Source: Lysobacterales bacterium
GTDB taxonomy: Bacteria > Pseudomonadota > Gammaproteobacteria > Xanthomonadales > SZUA-36
Assembly (NCBI GenBank): GCA_026193295.1
Contig: JAPHSB010000118.1
Span: 1-7,037, forward strand
Direction: 5' to 3'
Length of the DNA: 7,037 bases
Part shown: one piece after another, positions 1 through 6,447 of the stretch
How positions within the stretch are numbered: position 1 is the stretch's first letter
Layout: each line of letters begins with the position of its first letter
The notes under the pieces: generated by a model
The model's database searches: none
What the model was told of the DNA's origin: nothing
What the model saw: only the letters and a program-made list of their open reading frames with translations
Position numbers and translations under genes: made by a program

Positions 1-10
1 AAGCTGAAAT

Positions 11-54
11 CTGTTAGCGCCGGGATTTTGCGGTTCAAAATGTGCTTCTAACAG
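11..54. repeat. nested inverted repeat (two-tier hairpin)
   Basis: The outer arms ctgttag (11-17) and ctaacag (48-54) are perfect reverse complements. Inside them attttg (25-30) and caaaat (36-41) form a second perfect stem around a 5-nt loop. The 7-nt and 6-nt stretches between the stems do not pair. The GTTAG/CTAAC arms recall integron attC core sites, but their order and spacing are wrong for attC. Nothing else is recognised in 1-136. Function is unknown. Confidence 0.35.
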
Positions 55-136
55 CGCCCGGGCTGAGTTTAACTCTAATTACCCGAATAACATCAACCAC
101 ATAGGTAGGTCCGACCCCATAGCAACCCCTGCTCTC

Positions 137-170
137 GAACGCGGGGCCGCCAGACGACGGCCCCGCGTTC
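137..170 (-). terminator. GC-rich hairpin downstream of the secreted-protein gene
   Basis: A perfect 13-bp inverted repeat (137-149 with 158-170) encloses an 8-nt loop. It begins 26 bases downstream of the in-frame stop expected for the intact gene (197-199). No U-tract follows on the minus strand, so it is not a textbook intrinsic terminator. It may stop transcription weakly or protect the mRNA 3' end. The shifted reading frame of the gene runs into this hairpin, which supports the view that its present stop at 169 is not the ancestral one. Confidence 0.45.
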
Positions 171-1656
171 ACCCGGCTGGGCGAAGTTTCGGCGGTTCAG
201 TCCTCGAAACAGTAAATCCGCCTTGGCACATTGCAGGCTCTGACTCCCCTATCAGTCCACCGAGACGTCGCGCCCAACACCTGGCTATTGACCACCTCGT
301 CGGTGGTGGTTCCGACCACGGTATTACCGAAACCGGTCCGTCCTGCCAGTCCGAACATGCCAACCCACTGCGGTACACGCCGAACTCCGTGGTGCCGGTC
401 ATGACGTTGTAGTCCTCATCGCAATGTGCGTTGAGTAACTCGTCAACACACACGGGATGATCCAGGAGAGTGCCTGAGTCGATGAATGGCTCGAAACTGG
501 CCGCCACCTGGGTACCATCGGGCATGAGGTACGGCACTGACGCCGTCGTGATCCGGTCAATCGCATCGGTGGTCGAATCGGAAAGCCACGCGCTGTACCT
601 GCCCGAGAGCCCTCCGTTTTTTGCATGGTATTGGCAGATGTAGTCCGCCGCCTCCAGGCCACTGTTGCCCTTGAACGGCTTGCCCTTCACGTTGAGCGCA
701 TCGACCTCCGCCAGCAGGTCACCGGTGTAGTGCCCACTCGTGACGAACACGGTTTTTCCGGCCGGCTCGGTGGCCTCCGAGCACCGTGATCTCAGGAATT
801 TCTTCCAGTCGCGCGATTCCGCCGCGGTCAAATCCGATTCATAGCTGGCCGTGGGGGCCTCCCCAATGACGCCGACTTCGACGGAGCAATGCTTCCCGAG
901 GTCGGACGCGACGAAGTAGATTCCAGCCCCTTCGCTGTTCACGCCCTCGCGCTCCAGCGTGAATTCACCACCGCCCTGGGAACACATGGCCAGAGTATTG
1001 CTGGCTTCTTCGGCGGTGTAGATGGCGAAGAACTCTTCGTATGCGGCGGTGCAGTCTTCCGGAGTCGGCGGCGCGGGTGCGAAGAGTTTAAAGGCCAGGG
1101 AAAGCGCGGGATCAACCTGGGTCCAGCCTGCTGCGCTGTTGATTTGGTGGGCATTGCCGCCCGACGAATCTGACGCCCGCCAGGACCAGACGTTGCCCGT
1201 TGTCCTAGCGTCGTGCTGAATGACCAGCCAGTACGTGCCCGGCACGAGTTCCTGGGCCGGAAAGCCAACGGAAAACCGGTAGGTGCTCGTTGCATTTTCC
1301 ACGAGCGTGGCTCCTCCGCTGAGCGGCCCTGCATACAGCGTGATCGCACCGATGTCGGCCGGCCGGCCCCCGTTGTCCGGCACCGCCGTGATATGGACGT
1401 CTTCGGGTCCGTTCGCCCCGTAAACGCCATCTACCGCGGACCACCAGAGCACTTCCGCGATGGTGCTCGCACCTTCGACCAGCACGAAGTCGTCGGCGGC
1501 CCTCGTTGCCGGGTCGGTCGTTGCGTTGGAACCCAAAAAGGCGCCCGGGACCGCTTCATACTCACCGTTGTCGAAAATCATGAGGTCCTGCGCGACCAGG
1601 GGCGCCGACAGAACAAGGCCCCAACACAATGCAATAATTTTTCTGGCGTTTTTCAC
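169..1656 (-). CDS. secreted DUF1554-type protein, C-terminus frameshifted
   Basis: Uncharacterised exported protein of 495 aa as read. The start is GTG at 1656, with a GGGGAG Shine-Dalgarno about 9 nt upstream. Residues 1-22 form a signal peptide (KNARK, then a hydrophobic core ending LVA). Residues 24-193 look like a beta-sandwich: an ADDFVLV strand, then a WW motif at 71-72, PDNGGRPAD and a terminal LAFKLFAP, the pattern of secreted anchor/choice-type domains. Residues 200-298 form an unassigned region with four cysteines (202, 225, 257, 292). From about 302 (VFVTS…, DYICQYHAK, YSAWLSDSTTDAIDRI, CSDW) it matches the DUF1554/endostatin-like domain known from Leptospira surface proteins. After D439 the sequence becomes Arg/Pro-rich and unlike the family, because the conserved end lies in another frame. 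A surface or extracellular binding role is inference. Confidence 0.75.
   Translation of the reverse strand: MKNARKIIALCWGLVLSAPLVAQDLMIFDNGEYEAVPGAFLGSNATTDPATRAADDFVLVEGASTIAEVLWWSAVDGVYGANGPEDVHITAVPDNGGRPADIGAITLYAGPLSGGATLVENATSTYRFSVGFPAQELVPGTYWLVIQHDARTTGNVWSWRASDSSGGNAHQINSAAGWTQVDPALSLAFKLFAPAPPTPEDCTAAYEEFFAIYTAEEASNTLAMCSQGGGEFTLEREGVNSEGAGIYFVASDLGKHCSVEVGVIGEAPTASYESDLTAAESRDWKKFLRSRCSEATEPAGKTVFVTSGHYTGDLLAEVDALNVKGKPFKGNSGLEAADYICQYHAKNGGLSGRYSAWLSDSTTDAIDRITTASVPYLMPDGTQVAASFEPFIDSGTLLDHPVCVDELLNAHCDEDYNVMTGTTEFGVYRSGLACSDWQDGPVSVIPWSEPPPTRWSIARCWARRLGGLIGESEPAMCQGGFTVSRTEPPKLRPAG
197..337 (-). pseudogene. out-of-frame C-terminal end of the DUF1554 domain
   Basis: Read in the frame whose codons begin at positions congruent to 1 mod 3, this stretch encodes TGFGNTVVG, then SRWTDRGVRACNVPRRIYC and FED before a TGA at 197-199. 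That is the usual DUF1554 ending (G-T-V-G, W-T, C-N-x-x-R-R-I/L-Y-C-F-x-D). The upstream gene is in frame up to GAC at 342-340. Only two bases (GG, 339-338) remain before the ACC codon of this frame, so restoring one base there would join the parts as …CSDWQDG-TGFGNTVVG. The shift may be a real mutation or an assembly error; the sequence alone cannot tell. Confidence 0.75.
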
Positions 1657-1663
1657 TTCAATA

Positions 1664-1671
1664 CTCTCCCC
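1664..1671 (-). promoter_or_regulatory. ribosome binding site for the secreted protein
   Basis: On the minus strand GGGGAGAG lies 7-9 nt before the GTG at 1656. The only nearby upstream ATG is followed at once by TAA, so this site supports the GTG start. Confidence 0.6.
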
Positions 1672-1756
1672 GTTTACATGTCGTGCAATAGGCCACTCGA
1701 CCCCTTCACAAGGAAGTCACATTCTCATAAATGCGTGTCAAGCCGGTAGACTCCAG

Positions 1757-1785
1757 GTCTCAATATTCATTGACTTGTAATCTCA
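1757..1785 (+). repeat. dispersed 29-nt repeat, copy 1
   Basis: This site begins gtctcaatattcattgac and ends tctca. It matches the copy at 3878-3906 at about 23 of 29 positions without gaps. The core resembles short gammaproteobacterial intergenic repeats of the gtctcaatatt…ttgac type, though that family link is from memory. This copy lies in the divergent spacer and supplies a TTGAC that could act as a -35 box. Confidence 0.5.
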
Positions 1786-1796
1786 TCAGGTATAAA
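1770..1796 (+). promoter_or_regulatory. candidate promoter of the AraC-type gene; AT-rich divergent spacer
   Basis: TTGACT (1770-1775) is followed by TATAAA (1791-1796). The 15-nt spacing is short for sigma-70, so this is a weak call. The start codon is 74 nt downstream. The spacer 1657-1869 is the most AT-rich part of the window and includes an imperfect palindrome at 1800-1817 (aaatt…aattt) that could be an operator. On the opposite strand a TTGACA (1741-1736) points toward the secreted-protein gene but lacks a convincing -10 at normal spacing. Confidence 0.3.
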
Positions 1797-1869
1797 AACA
1801 AATTGAATTAGTAATTTATGAAAACAAACAGCTAGACCACAGGCCTCAGAATCGGCTCCCGAAGCAGCG

Positions 1870-2892
1870 ATGCAACAGGTATCCAGCGCACAGTTCAATT
1901 ACCGGGACTTTCCTCCGGATGATCGCCTGCCCGCGTTCCGGCACATGACCGCGGCCTTGTACGACACCTGGGCGCTGGGCGCAGCCAGTGACTTTCGGGC
2001 CGAGGCGATTGGCCACCAGGTGGGCGACCTCGTGTTCAACGAGGTGGCGTTCAGCCCGGCCCGGTTCCAGCGCCGCGCCGCGCACACAAGCGGAAGGGAC
2101 CGGGATTTCCTGACCCTGCAGGCCCAACTTGCCGGGGAGGAACTGCTGACGATGGACCACGGCATCGTGCGCCTGCTTCCGGGCCACATCTACCTGCGCG
2201 ACTGGGCGTATCCCTTCGATTCCAAGGCCACGGAAATGCACATGCACACCATCGTCATACCACGGCATCGACTGGCGGCCAGTGCCACGCTGAGCCGGCA
2301 AAGCCCCGTGCTGGAGTGGCCGATGGACGATCCGGGGGCCGGCATGCTGCTCAAGCTGTGGCTGGAACTGCTCGGATCCTTCTCCAGTGTCTCGCTGGGC
2401 AAGGCGGAGCTGCTCTGTGGCGCCTTTCTCGGCTTCCTGGACGGTTTGATGAGTGGTCTGGACAGCGACGAGCGTCCCGCGACACTGCGCGCGATGGAGC
2501 AGTTTCTGGCCGCACGGCTGCGCGGCAACGTGGGTACGGAGGATCTTTGCCGCCAGTTTCACGTCTCGCGCAGCACGGTTTTTCGCCTGTTCAAACCGCA
2601 CGGCGGTGTCAAGGCCTATCTCAGCCGCATGCGCCTCGAGCGCGTATACGCCGACCTCCGCCTCGCCGACCCGGCCCGGGTCGGGGTGGCCGAAATCGCG
2701 GCGTCCTGGCGCTTCAACGAGCCCAGTTCCTTCAGCCGCAAGTTCCGCCAGCAGTTCGGATTGCGCCCATCGGAAGTGCTGGGCAGGGATCTTGGACAGG
2801 ACGTACCCGCGGTGGCGGCAATGATTCGCGGGGTCGAGGCCTTCTCGTCCTATACCGATTGGCTGAGCCGGGCCTCGAACCCGGTTTCGTGA
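1870..2892 (+). CDS. AraC-family transcriptional regulator (FeaR-like layout)
   Basis: A 340-aa DNA-binding regulator. Residues 1-200 look like the AraC_binding_2 type of sensing domain, with a conserved LLPGHIYLRDWAYPF segment (102-116). Residues 205-304 form the paired helix-turn-helix domain. The first HTH is at about 222-241 (TEDLCRQFHVSRSTVFRLF). The second is at 272-294 (GVAEIAASWRFNEPSSFSRKF), followed by the family signature FGLRPSEVL. Length is typical for the family. The start is ATG at 1870 with only a weak upstream GAAG. It is divergent from the secreted-protein gene and convergent with the CNBD gene. AraC regulators often act on a divergent neighbour, but no target can be proved here. 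The inducer is unknown. Confidence 0.9.
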   Translation: MQQVSSAQFNYRDFPPDDRLPAFRHMTAALYDTWALGAASDFRAEAIGHQVGDLVFNEVAFSPARFQRRAAHTSGRDRDFLTLQAQLAGEELLTMDHGIVRLLPGHIYLRDWAYPFDSKATEMHMHTIVIPRHRLAASATLSRQSPVLEWPMDDPGAGMLLKLWLELLGSFSSVSLGKAELLCGAFLGFLDGLMSGLDSDERPATLRAMEQFLAARLRGNVGTEDLCRQFHVSRSTVFRLFKPHGGVKAYLSRMRLERVYADLRLADPARVGVAEIAASWRFNEPSSFSRKFRQQFGLRPSEVLGRDLGQDVPAVAAMIRGVEAFSSYTDWLSRASNPVS

Positions 2893-2911
2893 CGCGCCAA
2901 GTCCTGGCGTC
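2891..2911. terminator. short hairpin between convergent genes
   Basis: Only 17 bp separate the two stop codons. cgcca (2895-2899) pairs with tggcg (2905-2909) around a 5-nt loop, and gac/gtc flanks extend the stem past a one-base bulge. No T-tract is present on either strand. It is a possible shared weak terminator. Confidence 0.25.
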
Positions 2912-3806
2912 AGTTCCCGAAGCCGCCCTTCATCAAGGGTAGTGAATCGAATACCGTCCGAATTCGTACGATCTGATCGCTATCGAAATCCATGAAATAG
3001 CAGCCCTCGAAGTGCACGTCGTTGATCGCTTCGTAACGCACCAGAACGGCAGCCGACCGATTTTCGACCACGGCATCTTCAACGCGAAAGGACTTGATGA
3101 ACGGCGCGGTCTCGGACATGTACTTCCTGACGGCATCGGCGCCTTCAGCCGCCTCTGGCAGCATGTTCCCGCGGTAAGTGGCCCCGTCTCCCAGCGGCAA
3201 CTGGCCCATGTCGCGATTCTCGATCGCTGCAAAAAACTGCTCCAGCAACTTTCCGACGTCCGCCGGGCGATCCTGCGGCACGTCGTTGCGGTCACGCAGC
3301 GGGTGCGCGGCCGCAGGCCGTGAAGTCCGGCTGCTGGAGGTTTCACCGGCAAACGGCAGCGTGAACAGGTCAAGCTCGGCGTTGGTCATCCGCAGCCGCC
3401 GCACCAGGATGTGCAGCAGGTTCTGGTAGATGACGGAAGCGACGGCGGGGTGACCGTCGAGCAGCGCGCGCAGCGCATCGTAGCCGATACAGAACACCTC
3501 GGCGTCCGTCAGCACCCGGATGCTTGCGGAAGCGGGCTGCTGGTCGACGAAGGCGTATTCACCGAAACAATCGCCGGGGCCGAGTTCGCTCAGGCGCACC
3601 GATGTTATCCGGGATTCCGTCTTCGGCAGGAAGGCTTCCGCGCGCCCCTCGAGCACGATGTACAGGTGGTGCAGCTGGTCGCCTTCCTTCAGGATGATGC
3701 TACCGGCGGGGACAGACCGGGTTTCGCCGCTGTCGAGCAGCGTCTGGCACAGCGCCTGGGGAAGACGATAGAAGATCTGGTCGCGGTGGAACTCGACTTG
3801 GGGCAT
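2910..3806 (-). CDS. CNBD-like plus SnoaL-like fusion protein
   Basis: A 298-aa probably cytoplasmic protein. Residues 10-137 have the cyclic-nucleotide-binding fold: PAGSIILKEGD, LYIVLEGRAEAF, LGPGDCFGEYAF, DAEVFCIG. A helical segment and a polar linker (about 155-183) follow. Residues 184-298 are SnoaL/NTF2-like (LLEQFFAAIENRD, …FEGCYFMDFD). There is no HTH, so this is not a Crp-type transcription factor. After FGE (81-83) the canonical P-R-S/A-A of cAMP binders reads PASAS; the phosphate-contacting Arg is Ala92, so cAMP/cGMP binding is doubtful. The ATG at 3806 is chosen over an in-frame TTG at 3821 because GGAG (3819-3816) lies 9 nt before the ATG, while the TTG overlaps that site. No enzyme activity can be assigned. 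Confidence 0.82.
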   Translation of the reverse strand: MPQVEFHRDQIFYRLPQALCQTLLDSGETRSVPAGSIILKEGDQLHHLYIVLEGRAEAFLPKTESRITSVRLSELGPGDCFGEYAFVDQQPASASIRVLTDAEVFCIGYDALRALLDGHPAVASVIYQNLLHILVRRLRMTNAELDLFTLPFAGETSSSRTSRPAAAHPLRDRNDVPQDRPADVGKLLEQFFAAIENRDMGQLPLGDGATYRGNMLPEAAEGADAVRKYMSETAPFIKSFRVEDAVVENRSAAVLVRYEAINDVHFEGCYFMDFDSDQIVRIRTVFDSLPLMKGGFGN

Positions 3807-3815
3807 CGGGCAGGT

Positions 3816-3819
3816 CTCC
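3816..3819 (-). promoter_or_regulatory. ribosome binding site deciding the CNBD gene start
   Basis: GGAG on the minus strand lies 9 nt before the ATG at 3806. The possible TTG start at 3821 overlaps the site and has no Shine-Dalgarno of its own. Confidence 0.6.
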
Positions 3820-3877
3820 AATATGGCGATTAACCCGGCATTATCAGATACCCGGGTTGCGGGCTGTTAGGCGTCGA

Positions 3878-3906
3878 GTCTCAAAATTCCTTGACCTGGG
3901 GTCTCA
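3878..3906 (+). repeat. dispersed 29-nt repeat, copy 2
   Basis: This site begins gtctcaaaattccttgac and ends ggtctca. It is in the same orientation as the copy at 1757-1785 and matches it at about 23 of 29 positions. It contains gtctca twice, 23 nt apart. On the minus strand it supplies the last codons (QVKEF) and stop of the small ORF at 3881-4045, so that ORF's end may be a product of the repeat. Confidence 0.5.
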
Positions 3907-4045
3907 GGGCGGGCGTGCCGGTGAGAAGGCTGTCCTCGTTGAGGAAATAAAGCGTCTTGCCATCGTCCATGGCATCGTGTCGTCCTTGGAACGCGGCTTG
4001 GCCGAGTGCTCGTAATGCGGCACCGGCTTGCAGACCTGCCTTCAT
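3881..4045 (-). CDS. small hypothetical ORF or gene remnant
   Basis: This frame encodes 54 aa from ATG at 4045, starting MKAGLQAGAALRALGQAAFQ and containing DDGKTLYFLNEDSLLTG, and ends VKEF-stop inside repeat copy 2. The composition looks protein-like (no Arg/Pro excess, unlike the shadow frames around it), but I recognise no family. No Shine-Dalgarno lies at normal distance; an AGGAG is about 18 nt upstream. It could be a small gene or the 3' remnant of a longer or mobile gene. Confidence 0.25.
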   Translation of the reverse strand: MKAGLQAGAALRALGQAAFQGRHDAMDDGKTLYFLNEDSLLTGTPALRPQVKEF

Positions 4046-4271
4046 CTGCTATGTCTAATTGAGCTCCTCTCATCGCCAAGCCAGCGTATCCCCGCGGGGG
4101 GGCGGCGGGGAGAATGGCATGACACCAAAGAGGAACAAAAAGAACACATTGTCAGCGAAAGCGACCGTGGCGACGGCAATGAGTGCGCGCACCGATCGCG
4201 TCGCTGCTGGCACAGGCCAGTCATATGGGCTGCGCAGCAAAGCTGCACCGGGCTTCTTGGGCGTTTGGGAG

Positions 4272-4347
<76 letters not shown>

Positions 4348-4351
4348 ATTG

Positions 4352-4512
4352 AGATCTCTGATCGACTGATTTTGCCTGCTGTGGCTGGCTGATACCAGCC
4401 CATGCGGCGAAATCCTTTCGTCAGATAGCCTGCACTATCTTCCTCAAGTCTTTCACCAACCGGACTGGCATCAATCAGCCTCGCTACGGCAAAATCAGTC
4501 GATCAAAGATCT
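4352..4512 (-). ncRNA. long structured hairpin RNA upstream of tRNA-Phe
   Basis: Nearly the whole 161 bp folds on itself as minus-strand RNA. Helix 1: 4512-4488 with 4376-4352, 24 Watson-Crick pairs and one G-U. A 7x6 internal loop follows. Helix 2: 4480-4462 with 4383-4401, 15 Watson-Crick pairs, three G-U, one mismatch. Helix 3: 4461-4435 with 4402-4428, ending in a 6-nt loop (4434-4429). In helix 3, six of the eight non-pairing positions form three tandem 5'-GA/AG-5' sites (4450-4449, 4445-4444, 4442-4441), the arrangement of sheared G-A pairs. All seven wobbles are G-U only on this strand; on the plus strand they would be A-C. This favours selection as minus-strand RNA, co-transcribed with the tRNA 4 nt downstream. 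A MITE-like repeat is the main alternative; no target-site duplication is seen. Confidence 0.5.
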
Positions 4513-4553
4513 TGGGGTCAGCTGCTCGCATTTGTGCTCGCAGCAGGCGCGGT

Positions 4554-4582
4554 ATTAAACCTTTTGGGGCCTGCAAAGTCAA
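4554..4582 (-). promoter_or_regulatory. sigma-70 promoter for hairpin RNA and tRNA-Phe
   Basis: On the minus strand TTGACT (4582-4577), a 17-nt spacer and TTTAAT (4559-4554) form a near-consensus promoter. The sequence after the -10 (accgcgcctgctg) is GC-rich, like the discriminators of stringently controlled stable-RNA promoters. The predicted start is near 4547, about 35 nt before the hairpin and 200 nt before the tRNA. No better promoter is visible between hairpin and tRNA. Confidence 0.6.
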
Positions 4583-4679
4583 CCGGCGGTAAGGCGTTGT
4601 CGGTCCTCAAACAAGCCACACCTTCACGGCAGACATATCCCGAATGAATTCGGTCCTACGGCCGGAATGGGGCGGGTTT

Positions 4680-4704
4680 GTAGGAGCGAACCTTGTTCGC
4701 GATC
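4680..4704 (+). repeat. REP-like element
   Basis: The sequence gtaggagcgaaccttgttcg continuing cgatc matches the common REP pattern of Pseudomonas and Xanthomonadales (TGTAGGAGCGA…TCGCGATC). A perfect 6-bp stem, gcgaac/gttcgc (4686-4691 and 4695-4700), encloses a 3-nt loop. It begins 12 bp past the end of the operon's last gene, a typical REP location, where it may stabilise the mRNA 3' end or reduce read-through. A tcctac at 4655-4659 inverted to the gtagga at 4680-4685 hints at a decayed partner copy. Confidence 0.7.
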
Positions 4705-4715
4705 TTTTGCCGACC

Positions 4716-5111
4716 TTACATCAGGCCGAAGATCAGGCCATACAGCGTGAATTGCAGGGTGTGGTAGCCGGCGTTGATCAGCCACAGTTTGAAACTCTTG
4801 AGCTCGAACAGGTAGTTCACGCCAAACGAGGTGGCGACCCAGAACAGGCCGACGCCGACCCCGGAATGAAACGCCATGAAGAAGCTGGCTTCGGGCGTGA
4901 TGACCATCGAGAAGGCGATGGCGGCGACCAGGCACAGGACGAAGCTGAGGCCGAAGATGCGAAGCTTGTTCGCCCCGCGCAGCTGCTCGTCACTGAGACC
5001 GGCTTCCCTCTGCCAGGCCTTGCCGAACAGGTAGGGTGAGTACCACAGGCCGCCCAGGCCGAAGGCGGCCAGGGTGGCGATCAGCGAGGGCAGCCATTCG
5101 AACGCGCGCAC
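4716..5111 (-). CDS. DUF1761 family inner-membrane protein
   Basis: A 131-aa protein with four predicted membrane segments, at about residues 5-23, 51-71, 77-98 and 109-129. The first segment carries GLWYSPYLFGKAW (21-33), the characteristic DUF1761 pattern, followed by a short polar loop (EAGLSDEQLRGANK). The end INAGYHTLQFTLYGLIFGL also fits the family. Family members have no established function. The start is GTG at 5111, only 2 bp after the yggX stop, so it is probably translated from the same mRNA; an upstream Shine-Dalgarno is weak. It is the last gene of the operon and a REP element follows. Confidence 0.85.
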   Translation of the reverse strand: MRAFEWLPSLIATLAAFGLGGLWYSPYLFGKAWQREAGLSDEQLRGANKLRIFGLSFVLCLVAAIAFSMVITPEASFFMAFHSGVGVGLFWVATSFGVNYLFELKSFKLWLINAGYHTLQFTLYGLIFGLM

Positions 5112-5113
5112 GG

Positions 5114-5391
5114 TCAGTCGCCGTTATCTTCAGGCGGGACATAACCCTCCGGCGCAGCCGCGCCCTCGCCGAAGAAGTACTTCTCCATTTCGCCCTCGAG
5201 ATATTTGCGGTGCTCGGGGTTGATCGGCGACAGGCGGTTCTCGTTGATCAGCATGGTCTGCAGTGCCAGCCACTTCTGCCAGGCCTGTTGCGAGATGTTT
5301 TCGTAGATTCGTTTGCCCAGTTCACCGGGATAAGGCTGGAAGGCCAACCCATCGAGTTCTTCGCCCAGTATTTGGCAATGTACTTTTCGGC

Positions 5392-5395
<4 letters not shown>
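5114..5395 (-). CDS. yggX: Fe(2+)-trafficking / oxidative damage protection protein YggX
   Basis: A 93-aa small cytoplasmic protein of the YggX family, which handles Fe(II) and protects iron-sulfur enzymes from oxidation. Conserved features are Cys7 in VHCQILG, the block FQPYPGELGKRIYENISQQAW (about 19-39), LQTMLINENRLSPINPEHRKYL and MEKYFFGEG. The start is TTG at 5395, which overlaps the mutY stop as TTGA; GGAG (5406-5403) sits 7 nt upstream, and the protein then begins M-S-R-x-V as the family does. The pairing with mutY is conserved in gammaproteobacteria and sensible, because MutY carries a 4Fe-4S cluster. The Gly/Ala/Pro-rich acidic tail (GAAAPEGYVPPEDNGD) is the divergent part. Confidence 0.95.

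Positions 5396-6446
<1,051 letters not shown>

Positions 6447-6447
<1 letters not shown>

Larger units (their letters stand above)
3807..4271. other. intergenic region between CNBD gene and tRNA-Phe
   Basis: About 465 bp with no secure gene. It contains repeat copy 2, a doubtful 54-aa ORF, and a GC run around 4090-4110. Beyond the tRNA 3' end there is a 7-bp hairpin at 4232-4248 (gcagc-aaa-gctgc core). A weak hairpin at 4151-4165 is followed on the minus strand by a T-rich stretch; this is the only terminator-like candidate after the tRNA. Near the CNBD gene, TGATAAT on the minus strand (about 3843-3849) could be a -10, but no matching -35 is seen. Confidence 0.5.
4348..4715. other. intergenic region upstream of tRNA-Phe
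   Basis: A 368-bp stretch without a gene. From the tRNA outward it holds the long hairpin (4352-4512), a leader with the direct repeat tgctcgca (4523-4530 and 4535-4542), the promoter (4554-4582) and a loose stem at 4648-4668 (7 of 9 pairs). The REP element (4680-4704) lies just before the DUF1761 stop codon. No intrinsic terminator with a U-tract is seen for the mutY-yggX operon. Confidence 0.6.

Noticed and set aside
11..62. GTTAG/CTAAC arms as an integron attC site
   Set aside because: attC has CTAAC first and GTTAG last with inner paired boxes; here the order is reversed and only 30 bp lie between, with no array of similar sites.
1846..2601. Long minus-strand frame opposite the AraC gene
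   Set aside because: Antisense shadow of a GC-rich gene whose plus-strand product is a clear AraC-family protein.
2910..3821. TTG at 3821 as start of the CNBD gene
   Set aside because: It has no Shine-Dalgarno and overlaps the GGAG that serves the ATG at 3806.
3867..4079. 70-aa minus-strand frame overlapping the 54-aa ORF
   Set aside because: Arg/Ser/Thr-rich composition typical of a shadow frame; the 54-aa frame is more protein-like.
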